DNA of 64,000 nt from Harmothoe impar (taxonomy: Eukaryota > Annelida > Polychaeta > Phyllodocida > Polynoidae). The stretch lies in contig OX381707.1 in the NCBI GenBank assembly GCA_947462335.1, positions 14,103,418-14,167,417 on the forward strand, read 5' to 3'. Under the pieces are notes generated by a model. That model saw only the letters and a program-made list of their open reading frames with translations. It searched no databases and had not been told where the DNA came from. Below are positions 1-11,643 of the stretch, in pieces (within the stretch, counting starts at the first letter, position 1; each line of letters opens with the position of its first letter). A program made the translations under genes and the position numbers.

Positions 1-137
1 TGTTGAGTTATACCCGTAGGAATGCATCTAAATGCCAAACAGTGCTGTAGCAATGTCCATTCTATCTTATTATGTTGTTATTAAGCATAGTTCATGTCTT
101 AAAATGCAGCAGGGGGGGGGGGGCTTACAGTCAGTCA

Positions 138-532
138 GAGTTAACGTTACGGACATTACAGAGTTAACGTTACGGACATTACAGTTTTGCATTGAAAACC
201 CCTTTCCTGATACACAGAAGAGAATTTAGGCTGCAATTCCTTCCAGAATGAATGAATGCATACTAGCCATGAATATGAATTACTTTGAATTGATAGGTTT
301 GGGGTATTTATAGATTTATAGAGGATTTATGTGTTGTAATGTCCGTAACGTTAACTGCATTACAAATTAACTCTTTTGTACCTGTAGGCTAAAATAAAAC
401 CGGAAGGCTCCTAATTTTTTTTCATGGCTTGAGAACCCATTGACCCCCATATATGACATATAGAATTGATATTGAGTGACCATTGGAAGTAACCAGGCTG
501 AGGCATCAAGAGTTATCGTTACGGACATTACA
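138..532. repeat. 23-bp motif repeated in both orientations
   Basis: The unit GAGTTAACGTTACGGACATT plus ACA occurs twice in tandem at 138-160 and 161-183, once inverted at 335-357 and once direct at 510-532, with one or two changes. A run of G precedes it at about 111-123. The flanks of the copies are unrelated, so only the motif is repeated. It may be the remains of element ends or of a minisatellite. No coding function is seen. Confidence 0.7.
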
Positions 533-966
533 CGAGTGGCATTTATTAAAAGGAGGGCTGGTATGAAAAATAGAGAACAGAAATTCCAGTTGAAACTCAT
601 GAATCTGATAGCTAACACATATACCTTATAAACCATGTTGATTTGGGAGACTTCTAATGGATTTCCTGGCCATGGGAGACAAATGAAGAGAAAAAAAAGA
701 GCCTGGAACCCTGTTTTTTTGGGTATTTTTTGACTTTGGAGGGCCATAAATCCTAAAGTTTTGGTCCGAGACAAAAAAATAAGTAAAATTCTGAAAGCCT
801 AGAGTGTTCCCTCTCACCTAATACCAACAAGACCTAGTATGGTGCAGAGCTCTTTATTCTATAGCTCATGGAAGGTGAAAAACACTGAAAAGCACAACTT
901 CGTACATAAATGTGGGGTCTGACTCATATATATACCTTCGACCATCATTTTTTAGCTTGGCGGTTG

Positions 967-1000
967 AAGACGTCACCCGGTCAAAGACGTCACCCGGTCA
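967..1000. repeat. 17-bp tandem pair related to the 46.3-kb element
   Basis: Two exact copies of AAGACGTCACCCGGTCA stand side by side. The unit matches the 17-bp repeat in the ends of the elements at 13086-13324 and 46283-46648, so this is probably a fragment of that family. Confidence 0.6.
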
Positions 1001-1149
1001 AAGGCTATCAACTCGTACTGATCTGGGGAGACAAAGCCTTTATAGATTTTAGTTTACCTGAAGGTGAAGCCCTCAGGAGCTCTCACACTGAACAAAACAT
1101 CAGACTGCTATATCTACAGATTCCCTTAAAAATTGGTTAGGAGCTAATT

Positions 1150-2030
1150 TGAGTTTGATTTTTTTTTCTGTTACACATTGTATTTGTATTCATAATGTGT
1201 ATATCAATGTGTGTGTAAACTTCTTAATTCACACTTAAAAATGCATAAATCTATGGTCAGAGGGCCCGTTTTTGTAATAGAGTGGGGTCGCCCAAGCTAT
1301 TCTGACATGGTTTTCTCTCTATTCTATGCATTTCTAAGTATCAGTAGAATTTAAAAGTTTACACACACCTTTGTTAAGGCATTACAAATACAAAAACATT
1401 GTGTAACTGAAAAATGTAAATTGGCCCAAAGTAGCTCGTAGTTCATCTTTAAATGGAAAGACAGCACTGGTTGTATGCCTATTTTCAGATTATCCATCTA
1501 TGTAATGAAATCCCATTGACTCCCCTACCTGAGCTATCTCAATACATGTAAATGCTGTAAGGACTCTGTCTCAAACAAGTGTGTAAGGTTTTGAAAAGAT
1601 ATCTATATTTAAGTAGTTTTGGGGTTATTTCATTTTGATTTCATAGTCCACAACTCAATGCCATTGTCAGCGAGTCAGCACTGTAGTCTGTGATACAGAT
1701 TTCAGGTACTTTTCAGGCCAAAGTAAAAAATAAAACAAAAAAAATTATGTTTTCAAGTGGGTAATACGGGATAGCATTTGGTAAATGTCAGAAATGTACT
1801 GATTCTGGTACAGCTGGGCTGACTACACACTCAGAAAAGCCAGCGTCATTGTCGCTAAAACCACTCTCACCTGAAAGTCAGGCAGTGCCTGAGACTGCAT
1901 AGACTTAGTGATAGCTGTAACACAAATATTCACACTTTGATACAAAGTTACTTCAAACTGATATTGGAATAATAGCGGATGTTATAATCATCAGGCATTA
2001 CTCAGGTCAGCAAATTCAAATAAGTATACA
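1150..2030. other. unassigned noncoding stretch
   Basis: I see no open frame of interest, no repeat copy and no RNA gene here. Confidence 0.5.
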
Positions 2031-2036
2031 GGATCT

Positions 2037-2158
2037 GTTTTAGTTCCGTATTTCACCAACAGATTGACCTCGAAAGGCCCCATATTTCGTTGAGACCCTT
2101 TATAACGAAATACAGGACCTTGAAAGGTTAATCTGTCAGTGAAACATGGAACTTAAAC
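2037..2158. mobile_element. small hairpin element (MITE-like)
   Basis: The left end (GTTTTAGTTCCGTATTTCAC, then ACAGATTGACC) is the near complement of the right end (GGTTAATCTGT, then GAAACATGGAACTTAAAC), so the whole 122 bp can fold into one hairpin. No target duplication was recognised. Confidence 0.55.
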
Positions 2159-2479
2159 TGTTCCTGTATTTGTTTGTAAATGTATTTGTGTTATAATAAA
2201 GGAGAAAAATACAATTTATTAACCCGCATTGTCTCCAAACACATCCAAACGCCGCCATAACACCTTGCTTGGAACTTACCTCCGGTTATTGCGCCTGCGT
2301 GATTTGGTCGGACCAATGATATAGGCCCCCCCCTTCATCATCAATATCATCTTTATTTGTACAAATAGGACCTGCTTTTCAATTCAAAAATCCAGTAAAA
2401 AACGACTTACTTACTTTTCAAACAAATATGGGAAGGTGAAAAAAAAAGATCGATTTGAATTTTCGTTATACCAAAATGG

Positions 2480-2555
2480 CCATGGAGCCTCGGGGAATCG
2501 AACCCAGGCCATGCTGGCAGCAGGCAGGCCCGCTAACCACTCAACCAACTTGGAC
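2480..2555 (-). other. tRNA-like region (SINE head or tRNA pseudogene)
   Basis: Read on the minus strand there is a box A match TGGTTGAGTGG (plus-strand 2537-2547) and a perfect box B GGTTCGATTCC (2494-2504), at about tRNA spacing. The 3' acceptor half does not pair with the sequence upstream of box A, and the anticodon arm is not convincing. It is therefore unlikely to be a working tRNA. A tRNA-derived SINE is the best reading, but no SINE body or tail was identified. Confidence 0.45.
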
Positions 2556-2668
2556 ATGCTTGGTAAGGATTCTGCAGTCGACCATGACTATTTGACCTGC
2601 TGACCTAACCTGCTGACCTTAGGGATCCTTACGCTTTACCAGAAGTGAACTTTTTGCGAAATACGGAG

Positions 2669-2756
2669 GTTTGACGAAATACAGGGGTGGTTATTCAGCT
2701 TTTGCAAAATACGAGGATCAGTGCTTAGGCCTACCCGCCGTGATATTTCGTCAAAC
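2669..2756. repeat. short inverted repeat
   Basis: GTTTGACGAAAT at 2669-2680 is the exact complement of ATTTCGTCAAAC at 2745-2756. Similar 'cgaaatac' words occur in the hairpin element at 2037-2158, so the two may be relatives. Confidence 0.4.
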
Positions 2757-2769
2757 CGTTCAAAAATAA

Positions 2770-3480
2770 ACATGTGTAATATTACCACATCGTTTTTTTT
2801 TGTATTGCCCTATGGTCAAAAGAAGTTACTTTTTCGTCACTAATCTATCAATTGTGACAAGCTTAGAAAGTAGAGATAGTTTAAAGTTTGGTCATTTATT
2901 TTCCCATGCCCCCTTTTTAACCCTTCTTAGAAAATTAAAGTGATGGGAATAAACGTGTCTTGATGAGCAAGTCAGCCTGCTTGATTGTATTTGATGGTTG
3001 TTATCATTATGAAAAAGCAGCTTAAGCATAGCATAGAGTACTAAGCTCAATCCCCATATTTTACCAAGTACATTTCTTGTCACCCTTAAAAGTGTATTTC
3101 AACGAGATGGAATGAGGTTTATGTTATTCAGCCTTGATAACACAAATGGCAGGTTGAAAGAGCAAAATACTGTATATTCTAAATCAAATACACCTGACAA
3201 AATCTGATGGTCAGGTTCATGATATAAAAAGACCTCTCCTCATAGGGAAGAGAACAGTTCATGCTCTCTGACCCGGTGTCCTTCCGGTTCTCAACTTGCC
3301 TTGTTCAGGCTTATATGACAGGCATCAGATTACTTGGTGATGGCCTGTCTCTGGAAAGGAACTCATCCAGTGGAATTGTAAAACACTTTTTCAAATATTC
3401 CTTCCCAGCGCCCACATGGTGATTACTCTATTGTACATGGATTCTAAAAGTACTGTGGTAGGAGGGGTTCATCTCTAATA
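2770..3480. other. unassigned noncoding stretch
   Basis: Low-complexity AT-rich sequence. I found no gene, repeat copy or RNA here. Confidence 0.5.
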
Positions 3481-3485
3481 TATAA

Positions 3486-3696
3486 GTGCCTCTAGATTGG
3501 TAAAAATCAACACGGGTGACACAACGACACAGCTGTTTTAGGTCATTTTAAAAATCAATGGACAGAGGAAAATAGGGATAAAAATCGACCACCAGGGAGT
3601 TCTTATATACCTGAAATTCGACAAGATGACACGGCTCTTTTGCAGAAATACGACACGGTGACATGGTCAAAAACTTCGGTACCCATGTGGAGGCAC
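3486..3696. mobile_element. TIR element, GTGCCTCTACATGG family, copy 1
   Basis: It starts GTGCCTCTAGAT and ends ACCCATGTGGAGGCAC, an imperfect inverted repeat. The interior repeats 'acacggtgaca' and 'aaaatcgac' words. The same arrangement in reverse orientation lies at 45419-45641, which sets the limits. Target duplication is unclear here. The small frames inside are by-products. Confidence 0.7.
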
Positions 3697-3892
3697 ATAT
3701 GAGGATGTGTGGATAACAGAACATCTTACAACTGGCTAGCGATACCCTGCACCTATTCCCTCGTGACAACCAAATGTCTGACGCTACTCATATTAAATGC
3801 ACCTCACTCAACCGAAGACTCCTTTACACCAGGTACTGTGTGTGCAATGATCTGCTGGTTTGAACTTTCAGTAAAACAAATGAGATACATAA

Positions 3893-4081
3893 GGCAAATA
3901 AAAAAAAGGCTTCTTTGAGGTAACATGGGCAGAAATCTATGGTAGGTAGGTCGAATTTCTTTTTGTTTTTACAGCCCTGGAAAACGTAAAAACTCTTCAA
4001 AATTGCATTTGAAAAATTAGGGTCGGACCAGTTTTGATAGGGTCAGTCGGGTGACCTGAAACAAACCTTTTGGTTTTCGGC
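3893..4081. mobile_element. MITE family A, copy 1
   Basis: It begins GGCAAATAAAA and carries TGAGGTAACATGGGCAG near the left end and GTCGGGTGACCTGAAACAAA near the right end, which are inverted versions of each other. Five relatives in the window share this plan. The two most intact copies are flanked by TTA/TTA and TAA/TAA, the duplication typical of PIF/Harbinger elements. This copy is 189 bp and has no coding capacity. Confidence 0.75.
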
Positions 4082-4293
4082 TATATTCTCTGGGGCCATG
4101 ATTATTCCTTTAATGTATTCGAATATGACTATTACATGCTACAAAGAGAAATTAATGTTAGGACAATTGCTGGGCAATAAGGTTGATTGAAAAGAGCACA
4201 TCATTGAGACATGAGTACGACAACTGTTGGTGGGGGGAATTTGAAGAAATATTAAAGGGGTATTAAAATTCACATTTTTCAATTTCTTTCCAG

Positions 4294-4340
4294 GACCCCA
4301 TAGACCGCACCGCCTTTGTGTCTATCGGTAGCAAATCTGT
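4294..4340 (+). CDS. candidate internal exon (47 nt)
   Basis: A pyrimidine-rich tract ends in CAG at 4291-4293 and a strong donor GTGAGT lies at 4341-4346. The 47 bases between are GC-richer than their surroundings and read openly as DPIDRTAFVSIGSKSV, phase 0 at the left and phase 2 at the right. I do not recognise the protein, and no neighbouring exon could be joined with confidence. Splice-like signals this good can arise by chance in 64 kb, so this is a tentative call. Confidence 0.25.
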
Positions 4341-4537
4341 GTGAGTGGTGTGAACTCTTATAGCTGTGAGTTATGGGGATGGGGACACCAATGTCTCCCC
4401 TGATATCACCACCTCCCGTGATCAAGGTCGATAAATGTGACGGTGCCTGTTCCAGTTAGTACCCCTGTTCTACCATAAGTGGTAACAAAACAGTTTGATG
4501 GAACTGTGCTTCCATCAACCTATTTCTGGGGGCATTA

Positions 4538-4842
4538 GGGAGTGATCATTTTTTAACAACAGGGGGGGGTGGTAGGTTTCCGCACGGAGCGCGCGAAATT
4601 CTTAACCCCCCCCCCCCCCCGGTCAAGGGGTCAAATTTTTTTACCCCCCCCCCTTTAGGGTCGAAAATCCGCTCGCGCGCTGGCCCTTTGAAGCATAGTA
4701 ACGGGCGGGCTTTTTGGCTCAAAACGGGTTAAATTTTTTTGTCCCCCCCCCAAGAGGAGTCCAAATTTTTTTGCCCCCCCCCCGGTCAAGGGGTCCAAAT
4801 TTGTTTGCCCCCCCCCCCTGTTGATAATAAATGATCACTCCC
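4538..4842. mobile_element. TTA-flanked TIR element, GGGAGTGATCA family
   Basis: The ends GGGAGTGATCATTTTTTAAC and AATAAATGATCACTCCC are inverted repeats, flanked on both sides by TTA (4535-4537 and 4843-4845). Inside are long C runs alternating with 'ggtcaaggggtc' and a GC-rich core. A 3-bp TTA duplication fits PIF/Harbinger. It is non-autonomous. Confidence 0.85.
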
Positions 4843-4849
4843 TTATTAG

Positions 4850-6155
4850 TATGATTGCCAAGGTGCATGGTTGGTCCCCATGGCCTCAAATGAACTATTT
4901 AGAGGTTTTGACGTTTCTTCTGGTAGAAGCCATGATTTTGAATGTAATACAGTAAAACCTCATTAGAAGAATGGTCTTAGGGTAATACAAATGTCCTCCT
5001 TGTGAGCAGTGTTCTCTGTGATAAGTGATAAAAGATGGAAGGAGCTGACAACTAAAAACATTGGAACGTGCCCCTTTTAAACAGGAATTTCCCTTATAAT
5101 AGGGTGTTCACTCCAGTCAGCCCTGCGTGTCCCCAGTGCATGTACTGTTCAGAGGGGCATGTCATGGCACCTACTGTACAGTATAGGAGTTTCCTAAGCT
5201 ACCTACATATTGTTATTTCCGGGCTAATCTAGGTTTCTCTCATCAAATCTCTTTTAGTAGGGATATTCTATACATATTGGGGCTTTTTTTTAACCCATAC
5301 CATTTTTGAAATGTTTAATGATTTAGGAGATATGATTGAAACAAAACTTCCAAGAAGCACCTGGATGAGATATTTTCAATATTCAAAAAATGGTATTTTG
5401 TAATTTTAAAGATGCCATATTCATAAATGAGATACATTTTTGAGATTTGACATAATCATTCATATCTCCCCCGGAAATTAACCATTGTGAGGGTCATGAT
5501 AGAGAAATGAATACATTACAGCATCATAATGAAAAACCTACCAACGTAGAAGTATTGAATCATAAATTTTAATGGCAAATTAATTTAGTCTCTAATCTGT
5601 TTAATTATTGATACAGGGCTAGTTGAATATCATGCATTTTCCTGTCTCAGAGTGCCCTGCTGCACGCAGGGTGATTACTCAATGCACTGCAGGCCCCTCT
5701 GTACACAGGGTATGAGTGCCACTCGCCTGACAGGCTATGTATAGAGCAGCAGGGGTAAAATTATGAGGACTTTCTCAACTTCCATCCCCTCTACAGCACT
5801 AACCAATAGAGATTTTCTTATTCTGATTTTTGCAATGAATTTCTACATTTCTTCTCCCCAGGGCACACTAGATTAATGTCATTTGGGGCCAATAATCAGT
5901 TTTCCATGTAACTCCCTACTTATAACTATATTCCTCCTCTTCATGATATATATATTCTAGTACCTTAAATGCAACTTAATGAAATTGGCTGCTACCTGGA
6001 AACAAATGAAAGACCCATTCTTGGCTGTAGCACTCTGCACGTTAGTGAAACACATGCCTGTGCATAAAAAAGGGAAGATTGCATCGTCTGCACAAAAATC
6101 TATCATTCCCCCTGTTGGCAAAATTTGAGCACTCACTGAGTCATGCATAGCCCAG
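4850..6155. other. unassigned noncoding stretch
   Basis: No gene or known repeat copy was seen. Around 5650-5720 there is a short GC-richer patch with repeated CTG/CAG words, without an open frame. Confidence 0.45.
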
Positions 6156-6161
6156 TCCTTA

Positions 6162-6378
6162 GGCTACTCAAAAGAAATCACCGCACGCATCATAGACATA
6201 AGATTTTGAGGAAAACATGACAAAAATTGATAAACATTGGTATTTTTGTTCTGAAATTAAGGCTAACTTTTGCTATATATTTTTTCTCCTCAGTAAAAAA
6301 AAGAATAAAGAAAATCCTGGTTAAATTAGTCGGTGGTCAATGATGAGAAACCATGTAAACTTCTCTTTTTTAGTAGCC
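6162..6378. mobile_element. MITE family E, copy 1 (TTA target duplication)
   Basis: Ends GGCTACTCAAAAG and CTTTTTTAGTAGCC are inverted repeats flanked by TTA on both sides (6159-6161 and 6379-6381). Just inside the left end is ATCACCGCACGCATCAT, shared with the elements at 44.93, 59.47 and 62.14 kb. 217 bp, noncoding. Confidence 0.8.
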
Positions 6379-6744
6379 TTACATCTAACTCCTTCTGCCT
6401 GGGATATTGACAGAGCCCTGCCATCCATTGTGAAGTCAAAGCAACCCAGAAACTGTCATGCTGGAAGCAGCACCAATCCCATGATATTGACTTCACAAAA
6501 TCCTGTTTGCCTGACCAGCTTCATATACTATCCCCCTCCTGGAGTGACCCCCTGCTTCATGAAGATCAATCCCCTACTGACCTTCAGATCCTGACATTCA
6601 CCTCCGGCCATTAGACATCTTCGCCGCGTTTAGTCTTAGATATATTTTGCTTGCATTTATCTTTGGTTAACCCTGGGCTAATTATAGCCCTGGCATTTCC
6701 CTCTCTGCCACATATAGTTGTAAACACCTCCCTATGGTATCTAA

Positions 6745-6933
6745 TTCGAAAAAATAATTTGGACCCCTTGAATGGGGGTACCAAAAAAAATTACACCACT
6801 TTTTAATGAAAAAGCCCGTGGGTTACTATACTTTAGAAATTTGACCCCTCCTGCGGGGGGAACCAAAAATGATTTCATCCGCTCGTGGGAAAATCCACCA
6901 ACACCCCCCTGTTGTTAAAAAATGACCGCCCCC
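6745..6933. mobile_element. right-hand part of a GGGAGTGATCA-family element
   Basis: The right end CCCCCCTGTTGTTAAAAAAT then GACCGCCCCC followed by TTA (6934-6936) matches the right end of the element at 4538-4842. The interior has the same 'ggacccc' and 'ccaaaaatgatt' words. A matching left terminus was not found, so the start is approximate and the copy seems truncated. Confidence 0.6.
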
Positions 6934-7136
6934 TTAATACATATACTCTTGCTAACAGGTGATTTAGGCTGCAGACTGGGACTAGTAGGCCTACCTGGTA
7001 AAAAAGAAATATGTGTTTTAGAAATTAAGTTAGTAGATCTGTGACAAAATGATTATTATTCAATGGAACCAATTTTAATCGAAGTTATACTTTTATATAT
7101 TTTTAAAACTGCATAAATAAAACCTGTCAAGTTAAA

Positions 7137-7394
7137 ATGAATTTGATTGTAAGAACATCATGTGGCATGACCCTCTGTGTGTATAGCCCTTCAGCGGACC
7201 CCACCAACATTTTCAGACTGAAATTCAAACTGAAGCGCCTGGTAAAAGACTGCTACCCCAACATCCCTGAATATAGGGGCTCCCGCCTGTGGGACAGATT
7301 GCAAACTGCCCAACTAAAATCTCACTCAAAAGTGGTTTTCATCAAATCACTTACTTTACATGATCTTAGGCCTTTGGAGCCACTTATTGTGTAG
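7137..7394 (+). pseudogene. LINE reverse-transcriptase C-terminal remnant
   Basis: The 85-residue open frame contains PEYRGSRLWDRLQ followed by a basic helix VVFIKSL. This resembles the extreme C-terminus of non-LTR reverse transcriptases (YRG..LWN.L), and the LINE remnant at 16800-17327 has PLYRGISLWNQL at the same place. The catalytic fingers and palm are absent, so it is a 5'-truncated dead copy. The ATG is not a real start. The exact clade is not assigned. Confidence 0.5.
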
Positions 7395-7399
7395 TTATA

Positions 7400-9660
7400 A
7401 ATCTTGATAGATTTCCTGAACTCTGAACTCTGATTAATTGTGACTCATTAACTCAGATCTGTTAAAAAACTCCCGATTACTGTAGGTGACATATTTGCCA
7501 AATACAAATCTAATCTAGTCTATCTATCTAACATAGTGCTATCACACTAACAAGCTCCACAATATACCTGCCCTGTAGTTATTGCTAAGGTTCAGGTGGC
7601 TAGCTTGGCGTGAGAAGGGTACTGGTAGTAGTATGTCATTGTTGGCAGTCTTATCAGGGCATCCATCTTATAGTGTGATTTGTCACCATATGGGGGCGGC
7701 ACTTACTGCATGTCAGTAGTCGAGGATGTGTGTAGGATGTGCTATTCTAGTATAGCCTGCAATACCCACGGGCACTATCGTTGTGGGTATAGGGTAGAAG
7801 TGTCTAGAAAGCTTTGGAAACTAAGGTCCATATGCGAGGTGATTCTGTTTCGCATTCCCCTGAGTTTAATATGCAACATAGAGACTAAAAATATTATGAG
7901 TAATATCTTCTAAATATTTACTATAATTGATTCATAAATTTAGTTATGAATGGTATTCCATTACTTTACAATAGAGCACTTTGATGGAGGTAGTCTGTGA
8001 GGAACCAGGAGAGCTTCAGCCCATTGAAACCCACTATTGATTGGTCTAGACATGATTATAGTTACCTAGTTGTACATTTCACCTCGCCCAATTTAGGTCC
8101 TAAGTAGAATAAAGGGCCACTCATGGTCTCTCCTGATGGTTGCAGAAATCTACATGATTGGTTAGGATAAGCAAAACCAGTGGTAAACTGACCCTTCTAT
8201 CCGTAACTCTCAGACAGCCCCCGACCCCATCTTAGAGTTACATGCTGTAACTATGCTATAGGGTGTTTAGAGCGGCCTTCCATGGCACAAACAACCAGCA
8301 GTTTTGCCCTCTATTTACGCTCATGTCTCATTTATGGCTAATTGATACCAAAAAACACAGTTATGTTCACACTATCTGAAAGCTATGGTTTCATTCTACA
8401 CAATGTGTGGTTTCTGCAAAGATTTGTACATTTCCACTTGTGGTTTTATGAATGAGTAAGTAGAAAGTGGGGAGTGTGTGCTCCCTGTGCAGGCCCACAT
8501 TTTGGCACTAGTAATTGGTAGCTGCCCAGCAACTGCCCTGTACTAGAATAGATTTCTGGGAGAGGGTATTTGTGAATTCAATTCCTAAATGATTGGATTG
8601 TAATGCTAAGATATAGGCCTACAGTTACATATATCCCACATGTTATATGGATTACCAGATCCAGATCTACAGCAAAATATTTCCTAAGAGTCACCTTTAA
8701 AATAGAGGGGCATAAAAATGTGGGACCATACATTTAATTCCCATATTTTTTTCTCCTGTCTGAAGAACAAAGTGATTGGAAAGGAATTGGCCCCCTGATT
8801 AACACTTATGTGGATCTACCTTTTCTTAGGAGTAGTACATTTCCTATGTAAGTCACCCTCCACTGCACCTGGATCCCTGCCACTCACACTGTAGCAGGGG
8901 AGTGCTATTTCAGGACCAATCCACTGCATGGTTAGACAAGGCTCTCTTGTCCTACCAAAACACCATACTTTTTTCAAAGAAAACCCAATTTAACTATGTT
9001 CTAGTGGTGGTAGATTCACAATTCTTTCAGAAAATCTTAGTTAAAATCCTGTCTATCTATCCTGTACAAAAAACGCAACTTTTCTGCACTCAATAAAAAT
9101 GGCCTGAACGCCCTATATATGCTATTCAGGCTAACACTACACTGCTTTACTGATTACCATTTCTAGAACTGCAGCTCAAACAGAAGCAGTGATAATTCAT
9201 AAAAGTTAAGAGAAGATGGATTTGTTCCCAATATTATAATATTATCAACGACATGTATCTGTGTTCAAATCACTATTTTAGATGTATATGATAGAATCTC
9301 TATTCATTCTCAAAGTTGGGAAAGCCTTCTTGTTTACTTCAAACTTCAAACTTCAAACTTCATTAGATGTTTGTCATTTTGTACGGGCGCAGAGTAACAT
9401 GAAAATATGTTGACTTTTATCAAACTAGCTCCTAAATTAGTTAATACTCTGGGATGAATTGATCGTTATATGTATCAATTGTGTTGGAATTTTCCATTAG
9501 ACATCCCTTCTAGCTGTTGTATCTAATTCTCAGCACTCCAACGTAGGGATTTGAGATTAAGTCATGCTACTCACTACCCTATCCTGGACAAATGACATAA
9601 CCAATGTCCAGGTACACCCACTCACAATACAAGTAGGCTCGTTTATATTCGCCCTGCCTC
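7400..9660. other. unassigned noncoding stretch
   Basis: No supported gene. There is a (CTTCAAA)3 microsatellite at about 9338-9360. Short open frames at 7680 and 8902 have no recognisable domains or splice context. Confidence 0.45.
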
Positions 9661-9665
9661 TCTCT

Positions 9666-9801
9666 TAAGGCAGTATTCAACTGAGACAAATCGGCCGAAA
9701 TTCCATCATCGGACGAGATTTGTCCATAAGTTTAACATCATAGATTTTGATCGAATGACCAAATCTCGGACGACAGACGTTGGTGGAATACAGGCTTTAG
9801 G
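9666..9801. mobile_element. possible small MITE
   Basis: The left end AAGGCAGTATTCAACTGA is partly inverted at the right end (GTGGAATACAGGCTTTA), and 'gacaaatc' near 9690 is mirrored by 'ccaaatctcgg' near 9770. Mismatches are many and no target duplication is clear. Confidence 0.35.
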
Positions 9802-9809
9802 TCTGCTGG

Positions 9810-10480
9810 CACTGTTGTATCCTGCTAATAGACAGAGACTGAGGGCCAGTATTTGATATTAACGCTACCTATCAGTAGGCTTATCATCAAATGAGGTATC
9901 GTCCTCTTACCATGAGGCTGGCATCCATTTTTCCTTTCCATGAACAAATCAGAGTTTCTGTTATCTGATGCACTTTCATTCTATCATGGAGGAACTTTTG
10001 TGGATGTTAGACAAACATAGTAGTGCTCATTAGGAATTGTCTATATATAAAAAGGCTAACACTTAGTATGGCAGAGCTAGCTGGTACCTATCACAGTTAT
10101 GAGAGTGCTGTAAGGTACCATCGTCGACCAAAGTCTTTGATCTTGCTGAACTTATATTTTTAATGTGTTTATTTAGGTAATATAATTATATGAGTAATTA
10201 CATCGTTTCGGCGCGTTGCCGTTCTTCCATCAAAACCTCTTTCTTTTGTCAGTCTCGATGGTTATTATAAATAAAATCATGTCATAACAGTCATGTACAT
10301 GATCTCAAAAGAGCCAAGTATAGTAAAAAAGTATCTGAATAGCTCAGCTATCAATGAGAGATGAGATGAGATAAATACATATGTCAAGTACTAATGTTAC
10401 ATTACAGTATGTCAACGTTTACATAAAGCATGAGTCAATATCTAACTTAATTGTCTTTTTAAACTCTGAAAGGTCTTCTA
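9810..10480. other. unassigned noncoding stretch
   Basis: AT-rich. It probably includes the 3' untranslated tail of the minus-strand LINE remnant to its right. Nothing else was recognised. Confidence 0.4.
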
Positions 10481-10725
10481 TCATAGTGCCTTCAGGTTAT
10501 TCCGAATAGTAATGGCTCTGTAGCGAGCACTACGAGTGACTACTGGTTTCAGGGTGGGTGGAACAAGCAGTCTTTTCCCAATGTGTCTTCTGGTGGCTAG
10601 AGGCCTTATATCTAAATAGATTGGATTCTTTGTTAAAGAAAAGGCATTGAAAAGTAGATGTATTTTCCTTCTTTTTTCCAAGAACATACATTTACTTTCA
10701 TCATGAACTATCCTATAAAGAGAAG
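10481..10725 (-). pseudogene. LINE reverse-transcriptase C-terminal remnant
   Basis: The minus-strand frame is open from just after a stop near 10728 for about 80 codons. It shows the spacing of a LINE RT tail: a hydrophobic helix (RRKIHLLFNAF), then KNPIYLDIRPL, then arginine-rich TRRHIGKRLLVPP, then ARYRAITIRNNL, comparable to the usual YR...LWN.L end. The catalytic domain is missing and the tryptophan of the final motif is not kept. The first in-frame ATG lies inside the fragment and is not meaningful. Confidence 0.4.
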
Positions 10726-11249
10726 CTAATTAGGGCAAACACATAAATCTGTGACATATCATCATTGAAATTATAAGAAAAATCTGAGGAAAGGTCACTT
10801 TGTGTGAACTCATGTCAAAGGACATTTTTTACAAAGTAAGGGCTGTGGATAAGGTAAAAGTCATTCATGGGTGTTTCCCCCGGAGCGGAATGAGGAATTA
10901 TCAGAAGAATTATCAAAACTTGCTGTGTGCATTTGCCGACTATAAAGTTTCCTCATTTGGAGAATTTTACAGGTAAAAAAGAGCCAGCAATGTTTCCACT
11001 GGGCTTACCACTTAGGGACTGCAGTAATTAGTATACTGATGTTGCAATCCTATGAAACTTTTCCCAAATTTGTTATTTGATCATTTAAAGGAGCTCATAA
11101 AAGAAGACTGATCGACCATCCACTGATGTCCTGATTTTGAAGTCCTATTGATCAGAACACTGGTCTCAGTGCTGGTTACTATGGCGATGCTCTTGTCATG
11201 ACCACTGCCAGATGGCCCACCCCCTTCTGGGGCCCTCACAGCAGAAAGG

Positions 11250-11300
11250 GTTCATGGATGTCTGACTGTTTCCGGTGCCTACCTCCGGTCTATGGTCTGC
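11250..11300. repeat. 50-bp repeat shared with 39846-39894 (inverted)
   Basis: TTCATGGATGTCTGACTGTT, then TCCGGTGCCTACCTCCGGTC, recurs on the opposite strand at 39846-39894 with only a few differences, although the flanks differ. It is probably part of an old repeat family. Confidence 0.6.
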
Positions 11301-11532
11301 GTGTCTCTGGTTAAGGGTGTGTGGATAGCAGAATCTGTCAACATCATTTCTATCACCATTCCAACCTATTTTACAGCTAGCCGAACCAAGAGATAGCTGC
11401 TAGGGAAGAAGGAGTTACCTGTATGATAGATAACACTGAGGTTATATGGCAAATGCCTAAATATGCACCCATACATTGTATACAGAGTCTACATCAACAT
11501 CAAATGGCATTTTCTAAGGCATTTTAAATACA

Positions 11533-11586
11533 TACCATGCTCATATTCCTTTTATTCTCTATGCATTGGTTTAAAGTTTTCAAGGT
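11533..11586. repeat. direct repeat, copy 1 of 2 (see 12329-12382)
   Basis: The 54 bp starting TACCATGCTCATATTCCTTT recur at 12329-12382 with about eight changes, 796 bp downstream. The exon candidate at 11644 lies between the copies. Confidence 0.65.
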
Positions 11587-11643
11587 TATTATGGTTTCAG
11601 CTTTAGGTACTCTCTCTCTCTCTATTTCTCTCTTCTTTTATAG

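Larger units (their letters stand above)
10730..11640. other. stretch with one short repeat
   Basis: Mostly unassigned. 11250-11300 (ATGGATGTCTGACTGTTTCC onward) is shared, inverted, with 39846-39894. A CT-rich tract at about 11611-11640 leads into the exon candidate at 11644. Confidence 0.45.

Noticed and set aside
10190..10260. 'gaacggcaacgcgccgaaacgatg' resembling a Penelope-like element 3' region
   Set aside because: Only a short word, with no reverse-transcriptase or GIY-YIG frame next to it. A similar weak word near 38225 did not add support.
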